DNA of 64,000 nucleotides from RH-AL1 sp965198495 (GTDB lineage: Bacteria > Pseudomonadota > Alphaproteobacteria > Rhizobiales > Beijerinckiaceae): positions 3,410,001 through 3,474,000 of the forward strand of contig CBDAPL010000001.1 in NCBI GenBank assembly GCA_965198495.1, given 5' to 3'. The translations under genes were made by a program, and so were the position numbers. Below, in pieces: positions 1-8,697 of this stretch. A model generated the notes under the pieces. It was not told the DNA's origin. It searched no databases and worked only from the letters and a program-made list of their open reading frames with translations. The number at the start of each line of letters is the position of its first letter. The first letter of the stretch is position 1.

Positions 1-2869
1 TCGAGAACGCCGTCTGCGTGATGAACAGGCTCATGACGATGCCGCAGAAGGCCAGCGGCAAGGCGCAGAGCACGACGAAGGGATCGCCCCAGCTCTGATA
101 GTTGATGACCATCAGGAGGTAGACGGCGATGACCGAGATCATCAGGCCGACGCCGATGTTGAAGAAGGCGTCCTGCATCTGCTGGATCTGACCGCGCACG
201 GCGATATTGTCAGGCGCGGGCAGGCTTTTCTGCTCTTCCGCCATGATCTGGTCGATCGCCGTCTTGACCGACCCGAGGTCGCGGTCCTGGACGTTGGCGA
301 AGACGTCGTAGACCGGCTGCGCGTTGAGATGGTTGACGACCGTCTGCTCGGCCTGCCGATTGAGATGCGCGATCGAGTCCAGCATCGTGATGATGCCGGG
401 GTCGTTCGTCCCGTTGGCGGAGACGAAGATCGGTGTCGTCTTGATGTCCGCCAGCGTGTCGTTGCGGTACTCCGGCGTCTGCACCCAAAGCTGGTAGGGG
501 ATGCCGGTCTTCGGGTCGGCCCAGAAGTTCGGCGTCACCTGGAAGCTGCCCGACAGCGAGATGTTCATCGCGCTGGCGATCTGCTGCGTGTTGATGCCGA
601 TCTCGCTCGCCATCTGACGGTCGATCGTCCCGAAGAACTCCGGCGCGTCGACGATCTGCTGGAGGTGCACGTCGACCGCGCCCTTCACGAGGCGCAGCTT
701 GCGGACGATCTTGTTGGCGGCCTCGAGATCCTGCGCCTGATGGCGGCCGGTGACCTGGATGTCGACCGCCGTGATCGTGCCGAAATCCAGGATCTGGGTG
801 ATCATGTCCGACGGCTGGAAGTAGAAGATGGTATCAGGGAAGGCCTTGCGAAGGCTCTTGCGCAGCGCGCGCTGATAGACGGCGGTCGGCGCGCGCGAGA
901 CGTCCTTGAGCTGAATGAGCATCTGGCCGTCGTTGTAGCCGACGAAAGAGCCGTCGCCGAAGGCGTAATTGTAGTTGATCGACGGCAGGCCGACGTTGTC
1001 GAGGATGAGCTCGATCTTGCCGGGAATCGTCTGTTTGACGACCTTCTCGATCGCCACGAAACGCTCTTCCGTCGATTCGAGCCGCGTCCCGGAGGGCGCG
1101 CGCACGTGCAAGGTCATCTGCCCGGAATCGATTTGCGGGAAATAGTCCTCGCCGACGAACATGAAGAGCACGCCGGCGGTCGCGAAGACGCATCCGACCA
1201 CGAGCAGCGTCACGACGCGATGGCGGACCGTGGCGTGGATCAGGCCGAGATAGCCGAGCTGGAACCTGGCGAAGCCGCGCTCGAAACTGTCCTGGAAGCG
1301 GGCGACCAGCCCCTTCTTCTTGCCGCCAACATGGCTGTTGCCGTCGTTTTGCCCGTGGTGCGACCCGTTGGGGCCGAAGCGCTGATCGAACTCCTTCTCG
1401 ACCAGGATGTCGATGAGGATCGGCACGATCGTCCGCGACAGGACGTAGGAGGTCAGCATCGCGAAGACGACGGCGTAGGCCTGCGGCGTGAACAGGTATT
1501 TCGCCGTGTCGGTCAGGAACAGCACGCTGACGAAGGCCGAGCAGATCGCGAGGGTCGAGATCAGCGCCGGCTTGGCGATGCCGGCGGCGCCCTCGACCAC
1601 CGACTTGCGGAACCCGTGCCCCTCCTCCATCAGGCGGTAGGTGTTCTCGACCGCGACGGTCGCGTCGTCGACGAGGATGCCGACGGCGAGCGCGAGGCCG
1701 CCGAGCGTCATCACGTTGATGGTCTCGCCGATCAGCGAGAGGATCGAGAGCGACGTCAGGATCGAGAGCGGGATCGAGACCAGCACGACCAGGGTCGAGC
1801 GCCAGGATCCAAGGAAGATGAAGATCGTGAGGCCGGTGAGCGCGGCGGCGGTCAACGCCTCGCGGATGACGTCGGAGATCGCGTTCGACACGAAGACGGA
1901 CTGGTCGAACAAAGGCGTGACGGACACGCCCTTCGGCGCCGCCGCCCGGATCACCGGCATCAGGCTCTTCACCGAATCGACGACGGTCAGCGTCGACGCG
2001 GGGCCGTTCTTGTAGATGGGCATCAGCACGCCCGCTTGGCCGTTGGCGCGGACGAAGTTCTGCTGCGGCGGCGAGCCGTCGCGCACGTAGGCGACGTCGC
2101 GCACCATGATCGGCGTGCCGTTGACGACCTTGATCGGGATCGCGTTGAGGTCGGAAAGCTGCTCGGGCGCGGCGTTGAGGCGGATCGGATACTGGAAGTT
2201 GCCGAACTTCGCCAAGCCCGACGGGACGACGATGTTCTGGTTGGCGATGGCGTTGATGACGTCGTTGGGCGTCAGCCCGTTGCCCTGGAGCGCATGGAGG
2301 TCGAGATCGACCTGGATCTGGCGCGGCGCGCCGCCATAGGGCGCCGGCAGCGTCGCGCCCGGCGTCGTCGAGAGCGTCTGCCTGATCCGGTACATCGCGT
2401 AATCGTAGAGAGCGGCGCCACTTTGCGTCGCCGACTGCAGCGACAGCTGGATCACCGGCTGCGACGAGGCGGAGAAGCGCAGCACGACGGGCGGCTGGAC
2501 GCCCGGCGGCATCACGGCGCGAATCGAGTTGACCGATGACACGACCTGGGCGATCGCGAGATCGATCGACACCGACTGGTCGAAGTAAACCTTCTCGATC
2601 GTCTCGCCCTGCAGGGTCTGACTTTCCATCCGTTTGATATTGTTGACGTTGTTCGTCAGGCCAAACTCGCTGTAGGTCGTGATGCGAGAGGCCATGTCGG
2701 TGGTGTCGAGACCGATATAGGTCCAAACGATGACGACGACCGGTATGTTGACGACCGGAAGGACGTCCTTCAGCGTCACGACCGCCGAGCCGAGTCCACC
2801 CAGCAGCATGACGACGCTGAGGACGAAGAACGTGACCCGGTACTTGAGCGCGTAAAGGACGAGACCCAT
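1..2869 (-). CDS. RND efflux transporter permease (partial, C-terminus outside window)
   Basis: Inner-membrane proton-driven pump of the AcrB/HAE type, exporting drugs or other amphiphiles with a periplasmic adaptor and an outer-membrane channel. About 956 codons are present, reading without a stop to the window edge; the family is usually about 1,030-1,060 aa. The N-terminus has the usual first membrane helix and then a long periplasmic loop. Near residue 395 is the proton-relay motif of TM4 (VGILVDDATVAVENTYRLM), with its paired Asp. A second large periplasmic loop follows after about residue 540. The ATG at 2869 gives the normal short cytosolic N-terminus (MGLVLYALKYRVTFFVL). The adaptor gene is not visible upstream, so it is either elsewhere or beyond the left edge. 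Substrate cannot be told from sequence; a metal (CusA-like) pump is less likely. Confidence 0.93.
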   Translation of the reverse strand, partial: MGLVLYALKYRVTFFVLSVVMLLGGLGSAVVTLKDVLPVVNIPVVVIVWTYIGLDTTDMASRITTYSEFGLTNNVNNIKRMESQTLQGETIEKVYFDQSVSIDLAIAQVVSSVNSIRAVMPPGVQPPVVLRFSASSQPVIQLSLQSATQSGAALYDYAMYRIRQTLSTTPGATLPAPYGGAPRQIQVDLDLHALQGNGLTPNDVINAIANQNIVVPSGLAKFGNFQYPIRLNAAPEQLSDLNAIPIKVVNGTPIMVRDVAYVRDGSPPQQNFVRANGQAGVLMPIYKNGPASTLTVVDSVKSLMPVIRAAAPKGVSVTPLFDQSVFVSNAISDVIREALTAAALTGLTIFIFLGSWRSTLVVLVSIPLSILTSLSILSLIGETINVMTLGGLALAVGILVDDATVAVENTYRLMEEGHGFRKSVVEGAAGIAKPALISTLAICSAFVSVLFLTDTAKYLFTPQAYAVVFAMLTSYVLSRTIVPILIDILVEKEFDQRFGPNGSHHGQNDGNSHVGGKKKGLVARFQDSFERGFARFQLGYLGLIHATVRHRVVTLLVVGCVFATAGVLFMFVGEDYFPQIDSGQMTLHVRAPSGTRLESTEERFVAIEKVVKQTIPGKIELILDNVGLPSINYNYAFGDGSFVGYNDGQMLIQLKDVSRAPTAVYQRALRKSLRKAFPDTIFYFQPSDMITQILDFGTITAVDIQVTGRHQAQDLEAANKIVRKLRLVKGAVDVHLQQIVDAPEFFGTIDRQMASEIGINTQQIASAMNISLSGSFQVTPNFWADPKTGIPYQLWVQTPEYRNDTLADIKTTPIFVSANGTNDPGIITMLDSIAHLNRQAEQTVVNHLNAQPVYDVFANVQDRDLGSVKTAIDQIMAEEQKSLPAPDNIAVRGQIQQMQDAFFNIGVGLMISVIAVYLLMVINYQSWGDPFVVLCALPLAFCGIVMSLFITQTAFS

Positions 2870-3075
2870 GCTAACTCATTTGTTGGTTTTGAATGCCAAG
2901 TGTCCGGCTCCGCTCTTTTCGCGGCGTACGACCGGCTAGGCGTAAGTGTCTAACGGATTGAAAAACACAAGGCTTGTCAACAGATCGTGAGTAATCAAAC
3001 CGCCACATGCCCCGTGCGCATGCCGGGGTCGCGCTAGACGCGGGTCGAGCGCGGAGATCGCCGCCGAACGCTCGC

Positions 3076-3138
3076 TCAGAACACGTCAGGATATGTTCAG
3101 AACACGTTAGGATATGCTCAGAACACGTTAGGATAGAT
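3076..3138. repeat. Three tandem 21-bp copies of the 3' end of the YggT gene
   Basis: Three consecutive 21-bp units (3076-3096, 3097-3117, 3118-3138) of the form TCAGAACACGTYAGGATATG plus one base. The third unit is the real 3' end of the minus-strand YggT gene: it encodes YPNVF and the TGA stop. The two further copies lie just past the stop, in the same frame, so each repeats the peptide YP(N/D)VF followed by TGA. The copies differ by only one or two bases, suggesting recent slippage duplication. Confidence 0.9.
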
Positions 3139-3408
3139 GTATTTGGCGATGATGTCCTGCACCAGGAATATCAGCAACAGCAAGATCAGGGGTGACAAGT
3201 CCAAACCGTTGAAGTTGGGCATCATGTTACGGATCGGTCGAAGCACCGGCTCCGTGATGGCGTTGAGGCTGTCCCAAATGACCCTGACCACATTATTGTA
3301 GATATTGATGACGTTGAACGCGACCAGCCACGACATGATCGCCACCACGATGATCACGTAGGTATACAGCTGCAGAACCAGCAAGATCACGTCGAGTACG
3401 GCGCGCAT
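3118..3408 (-). CDS. YggT family integral membrane protein
   Basis: Small inner-membrane protein of 96 aa in the YggT family (PF02325). In other bacteria members are linked to cell-division neighbourhoods and osmotic tolerance; the molecular activity is not established. Two hydrophobic segments are clear: residues about 4-30 (VILLVLQLYTYVIIVVAIMS) and about 70-90 (LDLSPLILLLLIFLVQDII). Between them is the family signature around EPVLRPIRNMMPNFNGLDLSP. The start at 3408 (MRAVLDVILLVLQ) is chosen because the longer reading adds a basic leader atypical of the family. The stop lies inside the first of three tandem 21-bp repeats. The gene sits 84 bp downstream of an ABC ATPase gene on the same strand. 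Confidence 0.9.
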   Translation of the reverse strand: MRAVLDVILLVLQLYTYVIIVVAIMSWLVAFNVINIYNNVVRVIWDSLNAITEPVLRPIRNMMPNFNGLDLSPLILLLLIFLVQDIIAKYIYPNVF

Positions 3409-3492
3409 GAGGACTCCGGCCCGCGGGCGCACGAGAGAATACAGGTTTCCCTTAATGCCCCGCGACCTGAGCAGCAAGCCGGCGTTGCCGCC

Positions 3493-4197
3493 TCACGAGG
3501 CCATCGCCGCCGCGCGCGGCGCGTCGTCCGTCTCGATGCGGCCGGAGCGCAGGCGAATCGTCCGGTCGCAGCGCGCGGCGAGCGCGAGATCGTGCGTGAC
3601 GAGGACCAGCGTCGCACCGCGGTCGCGCTTGAGCGCGAACATCAAATCGACGATGCTCGCGCCGGTGGTCTCGTCGAGGTTGCCGGTCGGCTCGTCGGCG
3701 ACGAGGATCGCCGGGCGCGGCGCGATGGCTCGGGCGAGCGCCACCCGCTGCTGCTCGCCGCCGGACAATTGGGCCGGGTAGTGCGTCGTGCGCTCGGCCA
3801 GGCCGACCGCCGCCATCTCGTCGCGCGCCCGCTTGAAGGCGTCGCGATGGCCGGCGAGTTCGAGCGGGACGGCGACGTTTTCGAGCGCCGTCATCGTCGG
3901 GATGAGATGAAAGGACTGGAACACGATGCCGATCCTCTGGCCACGGAAGCGGGCGAGCGCGTCCTCGCCGAGCGAGCCGATGTCCGTCCCTTCGACGCGG
4001 ATCACGCCGCCGTCGGCCCGCTCCAGGCCGGCCATGGCCATCAGCAACGTCGATTTGCCCGATCCCGACGGTCCGGTGAGGCCAACCGTCTCGCCGCGCG
4101 CTATATCGAGCGTGATGTCTTTCAGGATATGGACGCGGGCCGCGCCCCGCCCGAGGCTGAGGTCGACGTGGGCCAATTCGATCGCCGGTGATGCCAT
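3493..4197 (-). CDS. ABC transporter ATP-binding protein, LolD/YbbA-like
   Basis: Cytosolic ATPase of 234 aa from the MacB/LolD/YbbA class, which powers permeases that extract or move molecules at the membrane without classical import. Walker A is TGPSGSGKSTLL (about residue 38), the Q-loop lies in GIVFQSFHL, the signature is QLSGGEQQRVALARA, Walker B ends in ILVADEPTGNLD, and the switch His is in LVTHD. The start at ATG 4197 (MASPAIELAHVDL) matches the family; upstream in-frame sequence lacks conserved features. The gene is divergent from a TesA-like esterase, as ybbA is from tesA in Escherichia coli. The large permease (YbbP type) that normally follows is missing; the next gene is the small YggT protein. 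It may pair with a permease encoded elsewhere. Confidence 0.9.
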   Translation of the reverse strand: MASPAIELAHVDLSLGRGAARVHILKDITLDIARGETVGLTGPSGSGKSTLLMAMAGLERADGGVIRVEGTDIGSLGEDALARFRGQRIGIVFQSFHLIPTMTALENVAVPLELAGHRDAFKRARDEMAAVGLAERTTHYPAQLSGGEQQRVALARAIAPRPAILVADEPTGNLDETTGASIVDLMFALKRDRGATLVLVTHDLALAARCDRTIRLRSGRIETDDAPRAAAMAS

Positions 4198-4312
4198 GAT
4201 GTCTTTCGTCTCGAACCGCGCCCATGCCTTGTCGCGGGACAGGCCCGTGGCGCGGTCCCCATATGGGACCATCGAACGGTTCTTCCCAGCGTTCCGGTAT
4301 CGGCGGCTTCTG

Positions 4313-4936
4313 ATGCGCGCAAGCCTGGCTGTATTATGTACCACGGCCGGCATCGTCGCGGCGCGCGCGGCGCCGATCCGCCTCATCGCCTTCGGCGACA
4401 GCCTGACGGCCGGCTACCTGCTGCCGGAAGCCGACGGGTTCGCGGCCAAGCTGGAGGTCGCGCTCAAGGCGCAGGGGCACGACGTCTCGGTCATCAACGC
4501 CGGCGTCTCCGGCGATACCACGACCGGCGGCCTCGCCAGGCTCGACTGGACCCTCGCCGACGGCGCCGACGCGGCGATCCTCGAGCTCGGCGCCAACGAC
4601 ATGCTGCGCGGCATCGACCCGAAGATCGCCGAGGCGAACCTCGGCAAGATGCTGGAGGCGATGAAGGCCAAGCACGTCAGGGTGCTGCTCGCCGGCATGC
4701 GCGCGGCACCAAGCCTCGGCCAGGATTACGCCGCGAAGTTCGACCCGATCTATCCGGCGCTCGCCAAGCGCTACGACGTCCCGCTCTACCCCTTCTTCCT
4801 GGAAGGGGTGATGGGGCAGCGCGGCCAGCACCTTGCCGATCAGCTGCATCCCAACGCCGCCGGCGTCGACACGATCGTCAAGAATATCCTGCCGAGCGTC
4901 GACGCGCTGCTGAAGACCGTCGGCTCGAAGAGCTGA
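4313..4936 (+). CDS. tesA: Secreted arylesterase / SGNH (GDSL) hydrolase, TesA-like
   Basis: Periplasmic SGNH-family esterase of 207 aa that hydrolyses acyl or aryl esters; E. coli TesA also acts as acyl-CoA thioesterase and lysophospholipase. Starting at ATG 4313, the protein has a signal peptide (MRASLAVLCTTAGIVAARAA). Block I is FGDSLTAGY with the nucleophilic Ser, block II has the Gly of AGVSGDTTTGG, block III is GANDMLRG with the oxyanion Asn, and block V is DQLHPNAAG with the catalytic Asp and His. Length and order are normal. The gene is divergent from the YbbA-like ATPase, 115 bp away, so the two may share control. True substrate is not readable from sequence. Confidence 0.93.
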   Translation: MRASLAVLCTTAGIVAARAAPIRLIAFGDSLTAGYLLPEADGFAAKLEVALKAQGHDVSVINAGVSGDTTTGGLARLDWTLADGADAAILELGANDMLRGIDPKIAEANLGKMLEAMKAKHVRVLLAGMRAAPSLGQDYAAKFDPIYPALAKRYDVPLYPFFLEGVMGQRGQHLADQLHPNAAGVDTIVKNILPSVDALLKTVGSKS

Positions 4937-4972
4937 TCGTCGGCTCCGTCGGACGATCAGCAAGGTGCGCCG

Positions 4973-7636
4973 CTAGTCCTCGTCGTCGCCGATCGGCACG
5001 CCGGAGATCACCCGGCCGCGTGAATGGGCGAGGATCTCGCGCTTGCCGGTATGGCTCGCCGGGCCGAGGATGCCCTCCTTCTCCATGCGCTCGATGAGCG
5101 AGGCGGCCTTGTTGTAGCCGACCTGCAAACGGCGCTGGACGTAGGAGACAGAGCTTTTCTTGTCGCGCAGCACGACCTTGACGGCCTGCTCGTAGAGATT
5201 GCCCTCGTCCTCGCCCATCGCGCTCTTGTCGAAGACGGCGCCCTCGTCGCTCTCGTCCTCGTCCGCCGCCGCCTCGCCTTCGACGTCGTCGGTGACGCTG
5301 TCGAGGTAATCGGGCTGGCCCTGGCTCTTCAGGTGCGCGACGACCTTCTCGACCTCGTCGTCGGAGACGAACGGGCCGTGCACGCGGTAGATGCGGCCGC
5401 CGCCCTGCATGTGCAGCATGTCGCCCTGGCCGAGCAGCTGCTCGGCGCCCTGCTCGCCGAGGATGGTGCGCGAGTCGATCTTCGAGGTGACCTGGAAGGA
5501 GATGCGCGTCGGGAAGTTCGCCTTGATCGTGCCGGTGATGACGTCGACGGAGGGACGCTGGGTCGCCATGATGAGGTGGATGCCCGCCGCCCGCGCCATC
5601 TGCGCGAGGCGCTGGATCGCCCCCTCGATGTCCTTGCCGGCGACCATCATCAGGTCGGCCATCTCGTCGACGATCACCACGATGTAGGGCAGAGAGGTCA
5701 GGTCCATCGCCTGCTCCTCGGTGGTCGGCTTGCCGGTCTCCCTGTCGAAGCCGGTCGTCACCCGCATCATGATCGTCTCGCCATTGGCCTTGGCATGGCC
5801 GACGCGGGCGTTGAAGCCGTCGATGTTGCGGACGCCGAGCTTCGACATCTTCTTGTAGCGATCCTCCATCTCGCGGACCGCCCATTTCAGCGCGACGACC
5901 GCCTTCTTCGGGTCGGTCACGACCGGCGTCAGCAGATGCGGGATGCCGTCGTAGACCGACAGTTCCAGCATCTTGGGATCGACCATGATGAGGCGGCATT
6001 CCTCCGGCTTCAGCCGATAGAGCAGCGAAAGGATCATCGTGTTGATGGCGACCGACTTGCCCGAGCCGGTGGTGCCGGCGACGAGCAGATGCGGCATCTT
6101 GGCGAGTTCGGCGATGACGGGTTCGCCGCCGATCGTCTTGCCCAGCGCGATGGCGAGCTTGTGCTTGGAATCGCCGAACTCCTCGCTCTCCACCATCTCG
6201 CGGAAATACACCGTCTCGCGGCGCTCGTTGGGCAATTCGATGCCGATCGCGTTGCGGCCGGGCACGACGGCCACGCGGGCCGACAGGGCCGACATCGAGC
6301 GGGCGATATCGTCGGCAAGGCCGATGACGCGCGAGGACTTCATGCCGGGCGCCGGCTCCAGCTCGTAGAGCGTGACGACCGGCCCGGCGCGCACATGGAT
6401 GATCTCGCCGCGGATGCCGAAGTCCTCCAGCGTCGTCTCGAGCAGGCGGGCGTTCTGCTCCAGCATGTCGGCGGTGAGCGCGACGCCGTCGGCCTTGCGC
6501 GGCACGGCGAGCAGGTCGACGGAAGGGTACTCCCATTCGATGCTCGGCGCGGGCTTGCGCTTGGCGGCCGGCATCTCCGGCGCGGCGAGCGTCACCCTGG
6601 ACAAGATCGCGCCGGACGAGACCGCGCCGGACGAGATCAGGCTGGACGCGATCGGGCCGGACGCGATCAGGCTGGACGCGATCGGGCCGCTGGCGGCGCT
6701 CGTGACATCCTCGTCGGAGAGCGCCGGCGGCATCTGGACCGCGACCTTCGCCTTGGGTCGCACCGAGACGGCGAAACGCTTCATGAAATCGGGGGCGGCT
6801 TCCATCGCCACCGCCTTGGCGATCTCGCGGGCAAGATCGTTGGCGGGCGCGGGCAGGTCGACCGCGAAACCACTCATCATGCGCAGGCGCCGCGGCAGGC
6901 CGGCGCGTGTCTCGTAGGCGGACTGATCCTCGTTGTTCAACTGTGCAACCTCGTCCATGAAATCGGGGTCAAAAGTCAGCCCGTCGCTCTCGATGAGGTC
7001 GACGGGAAGGTCGGCGGCCGCGATCGCCTCCTCGGTGGCGACCGGCTCGATCGGCGCGCGGGCGCGCCGCAGGAGGTGGTCGGGCGTGCGCATGTAGCGG
7101 ACGCCCGGCGCGGCGAAGAACGGCTGCTGCCAAAGCGGCGCGCGTTCCGCCAGCGTGGGCTGGCTCGGCTCCGTGACGGGCACCGGCGATGATGGCCCTC
7201 GCGCGAGCGCCGGGGCTTCCATGGTTTGGGCGACCGGAGGGGATGCCGCCGACACGCGTGGCGATCCCGCCTCTCGACGTCCCAGCGCGGGCCGCTGGTC
7301 CGCGCTGATCTCGTCCATTTCGTCTTCGTCGTGGGCCGGCAGGCCGGTCACCGCGTCGCGCCGGGCGGTGGAATGCTCGGCCGTCTCCTCCCTGTAGGGC
7401 GGCGCGGCCATGATCCGCTCGATCTCCGCGCCAAGCGGCGTCGGCCCGAAGGCCGCGTAGCGGGTGTTCTGCGGCCAGCCCGGCTCGCGACGCGACCCGA
7501 CACGGTCATTGGCGCCGAGATTCTCGATCAACGCCACGAGAAAACGGGTCAGAGCGCGCGCTCCCGTCAGGCTCGCCTCCCGCAGATTGCGCTCGCGCGA
7601 TCGGACGGGACGGACGCCGCTGTGGGATGAACGCAT
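4973..7636 (-). CDS. ftsK: DNA translocase FtsK (form without N-terminal membrane domain)
   Basis: ATP-driven double-strand DNA pump that segregates chromosome termini at the septum and activates XerCD at dif. The protein is 887 aa. The motor (about residues 380-790) has Walker A GTTGSGKSVAINTM near residue 518, Walker B IVVIVDEMADLM, and the conserved MATQRPSVDVITG. The C-terminal gamma winged helix (about 810-870) contains SYVQRRLQVGYNKAA and IGILGP-like sequence, and would read KOPS. Unlike classical FtsK, the first 300 residues hold no hydrophobic segment: they are charged, proline-rich and disordered-looking, with a pentapeptide repeat at about 316-345. It therefore looks like a soluble SpoIIIE/FtsK paralogue; a membrane-bound FtsK may exist elsewhere. 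ATG 7636 is the first plausible start. Convergent with tesA, 36 bp apart. Confidence 0.93.
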   Translation of the reverse strand: MRSSHSGVRPVRSRERNLREASLTGARALTRFLVALIENLGANDRVGSRREPGWPQNTRYAAFGPTPLGAEIERIMAAPPYREETAEHSTARRDAVTGLPAHDEDEMDEISADQRPALGRREAGSPRVSAASPPVAQTMEAPALARGPSSPVPVTEPSQPTLAERAPLWQQPFFAAPGVRYMRTPDHLLRRARAPIEPVATEEAIAAADLPVDLIESDGLTFDPDFMDEVAQLNNEDQSAYETRAGLPRRLRMMSGFAVDLPAPANDLAREIAKAVAMEAAPDFMKRFAVSVRPKAKVAVQMPPALSDEDVTSAASGPIASSLIASGPIASSLISSGAVSSGAILSRVTLAAPEMPAAKRKPAPSIEWEYPSVDLLAVPRKADGVALTADMLEQNARLLETTLEDFGIRGEIIHVRAGPVVTLYELEPAPGMKSSRVIGLADDIARSMSALSARVAVVPGRNAIGIELPNERRETVYFREMVESEEFGDSKHKLAIALGKTIGGEPVIAELAKMPHLLVAGTTGSGKSVAINTMILSLLYRLKPEECRLIMVDPKMLELSVYDGIPHLLTPVVTDPKKAVVALKWAVREMEDRYKKMSKLGVRNIDGFNARVGHAKANGETIMMRVTTGFDRETGKPTTEEQAMDLTSLPYIVVIVDEMADLMMVAGKDIEGAIQRLAQMARAAGIHLIMATQRPSVDVITGTIKANFPTRISFQVTSKIDSRTILGEQGAEQLLGQGDMLHMQGGGRIYRVHGPFVSDDEVEKVVAHLKSQGQPDYLDSVTDDVEGEAAADEDESDEGAVFDKSAMGEDEGNLYEQAVKVVLRDKKSSVSYVQRRLQVGYNKAASLIERMEKEGILGPASHTGKREILAHSRGRVISGVPIGDDED
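6605..6690. repeat. 15-bp tandem repeat inside ftsK (about six units)
   Basis: About six imperfect 15-bp units, arranged partly as a 30-bp higher-order repeat: 6631-6660 and 6661-6690 differ at two positions. On the coding (minus) strand each unit gives five residues, reading GPIAS-SLIAS-GPIAS-SLISS-GAVSS-GAILS. It lies in the low-complexity linker before the FtsK motor and keeps the reading frame. Confidence 0.85.
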
Positions 7637-7835
7637 GACGTGACACGCTACGGTACGAGACCCGACCAGTGGTAAAGTTGGAGCGTTAAAATTGTCCTGT
7701 CGTTCATGATGAAGGGCGCTCGCCTTGCGCCGCGCTCATGGCCATTGCGCGGACGGAACCGGCGGGTATGCGAGCGATTTCGCCTGCCATCGGCGTGCGT
7801 GACGCGCACGCGAACAAGCGCGGAAGGAACAATCC

Positions 7836-8678
7836 ATGACCGCAGACACAACGCCCGTATGGTTTATCACCGGTTGCTCGACCGGCTTCGGGCACGACCT
7901 CGCCAAGCTCGTGCTCGATCGCGGCTGGCGCGCCGTCGTGACCTCGCGCGACCAGGCTAAAGTCGAGCCGCTCGTCGAGGGCACGGACGGGCGCGGCCTC
8001 GCCCTCTCGCTCGACGTGACGAATCCAGCCCAGATCAAGCAGGCGGCGGCCGAGGCCAAGCGCGCCTTCGGACGGGTCGACGTGCTCGTCAACAACGCCG
8101 GCTACGGCTACCAGTCGTCGGTCGAGGAGGGCGAGGACGACGAGATCCGCGCGCAGTTCGACGCCAACGTCTTCGGCCTGTTCGCGATGACGCGGGCGAT
8201 CCTGCCGATGATGCGCCAGCAGCGCCACGGCCGCATCATCAACATCACCTCCGTGGCGGGCCTGATCGGCTTCGCCGGATCGGGCTATTACGCCGCCTCC
8301 AAACATGCCGTGGAAGGCTGGTCGGACGCGCTCGCCGTCGAGGTCGATCCGCTCGGCATCAAGGTGACCTGCGTCGAGCCGGGCCCGTTTCGCACCGACT
8401 GGGCCGGACGCTCGCTCAAGCAGACGCCGACCAGGATCAAGGACTACGAGGAGACCGCCGGCGCGCGCCTCAAGGGGACCAGCGAGAAGAGCGGCACCCA
8501 GGCCGGCGACCCGGTCAAGGCCGGCCGGCTGATGATCGAGATCGCGCAGAGCGCGACCCCGCCGCGCCACCTCGTGCTCGGTGCCTGGGGCGTGGACGAA
8601 TTCGCCAGGCGCAGCGAGACGCGCCGCGCCGAGTTCGAGGCGTGGCGGGCGAAGGGCGCCGCGACGGACTACGCGTGA
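7836..8678 (+). CDS. Short-chain dehydrogenase/reductase (classical SDR)
   Basis: Cytosolic NAD(P)-dependent oxidoreductase of 280 aa. It shows the classical SDR features in order: the nucleotide-binding TGCSTGFG motif at about residues 12-19, the structural NNAGYG at about 89, the catalytic Ser in NITSVAG at about 142, and YAASK with the catalytic Tyr and Lys at about 155-159. After it comes PGPFRTDWAGRS, typical of the oxidoreductase subgroup with GXSTGFG glycine motifs. ATG 7836 is preceded by a good ribosome-binding site (GGAAGGAAC). The gene stands alone, 199 bp from divergent ftsK and converging on a peptidase gene. The substrate is unknown. Confidence 0.93.
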   Translation: MTADTTPVWFITGCSTGFGHDLAKLVLDRGWRAVVTSRDQAKVEPLVEGTDGRGLALSLDVTNPAQIKQAAAEAKRAFGRVDVLVNNAGYGYQSSVEEGEDDEIRAQFDANVFGLFAMTRAILPMMRQQRHGRIINITSVAGLIGFAGSGYYAASKHAVEGWSDALAVEVDPLGIKVTCVEPGPFRTDWAGRSLKQTPTRIKDYEETAGARLKGTSEKSGTQAGDPVKAGRLMIEIAQSATPPRHLVLGAWGVDEFARRSETRRAEFEAWRAKGAATDYA

Positions 8679-8697
8679 CCCTGTCGCCGGGGATGGC

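Noticed and set aside
329..2539. Very long open reading frame on the plus strand opposite the RND pump
   Set aside because: It is antisense to an intact, motif-rich RND gene; the translation is Arg/Asp/His-rich with no domain, as expected from a high-GC shadow frame.
834..2726. Minus-strand frame within the RND gene
   Set aside because: It runs one base out of frame with the true RND protein and gives low-complexity Arg/Pro sequence; no family motif is present.
3076..3138. Repeat array considered as a CRISPR
   Set aside because: Units are directly adjacent with no spacers and derive from the neighbouring gene's 3' end; no cas genes nearby.
5024..7192. 722-codon plus-strand frame opposite ftsK
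   Set aside because: Shadow of ftsK: no motifs, biased composition, and codon-position bias that belongs to the other strand.
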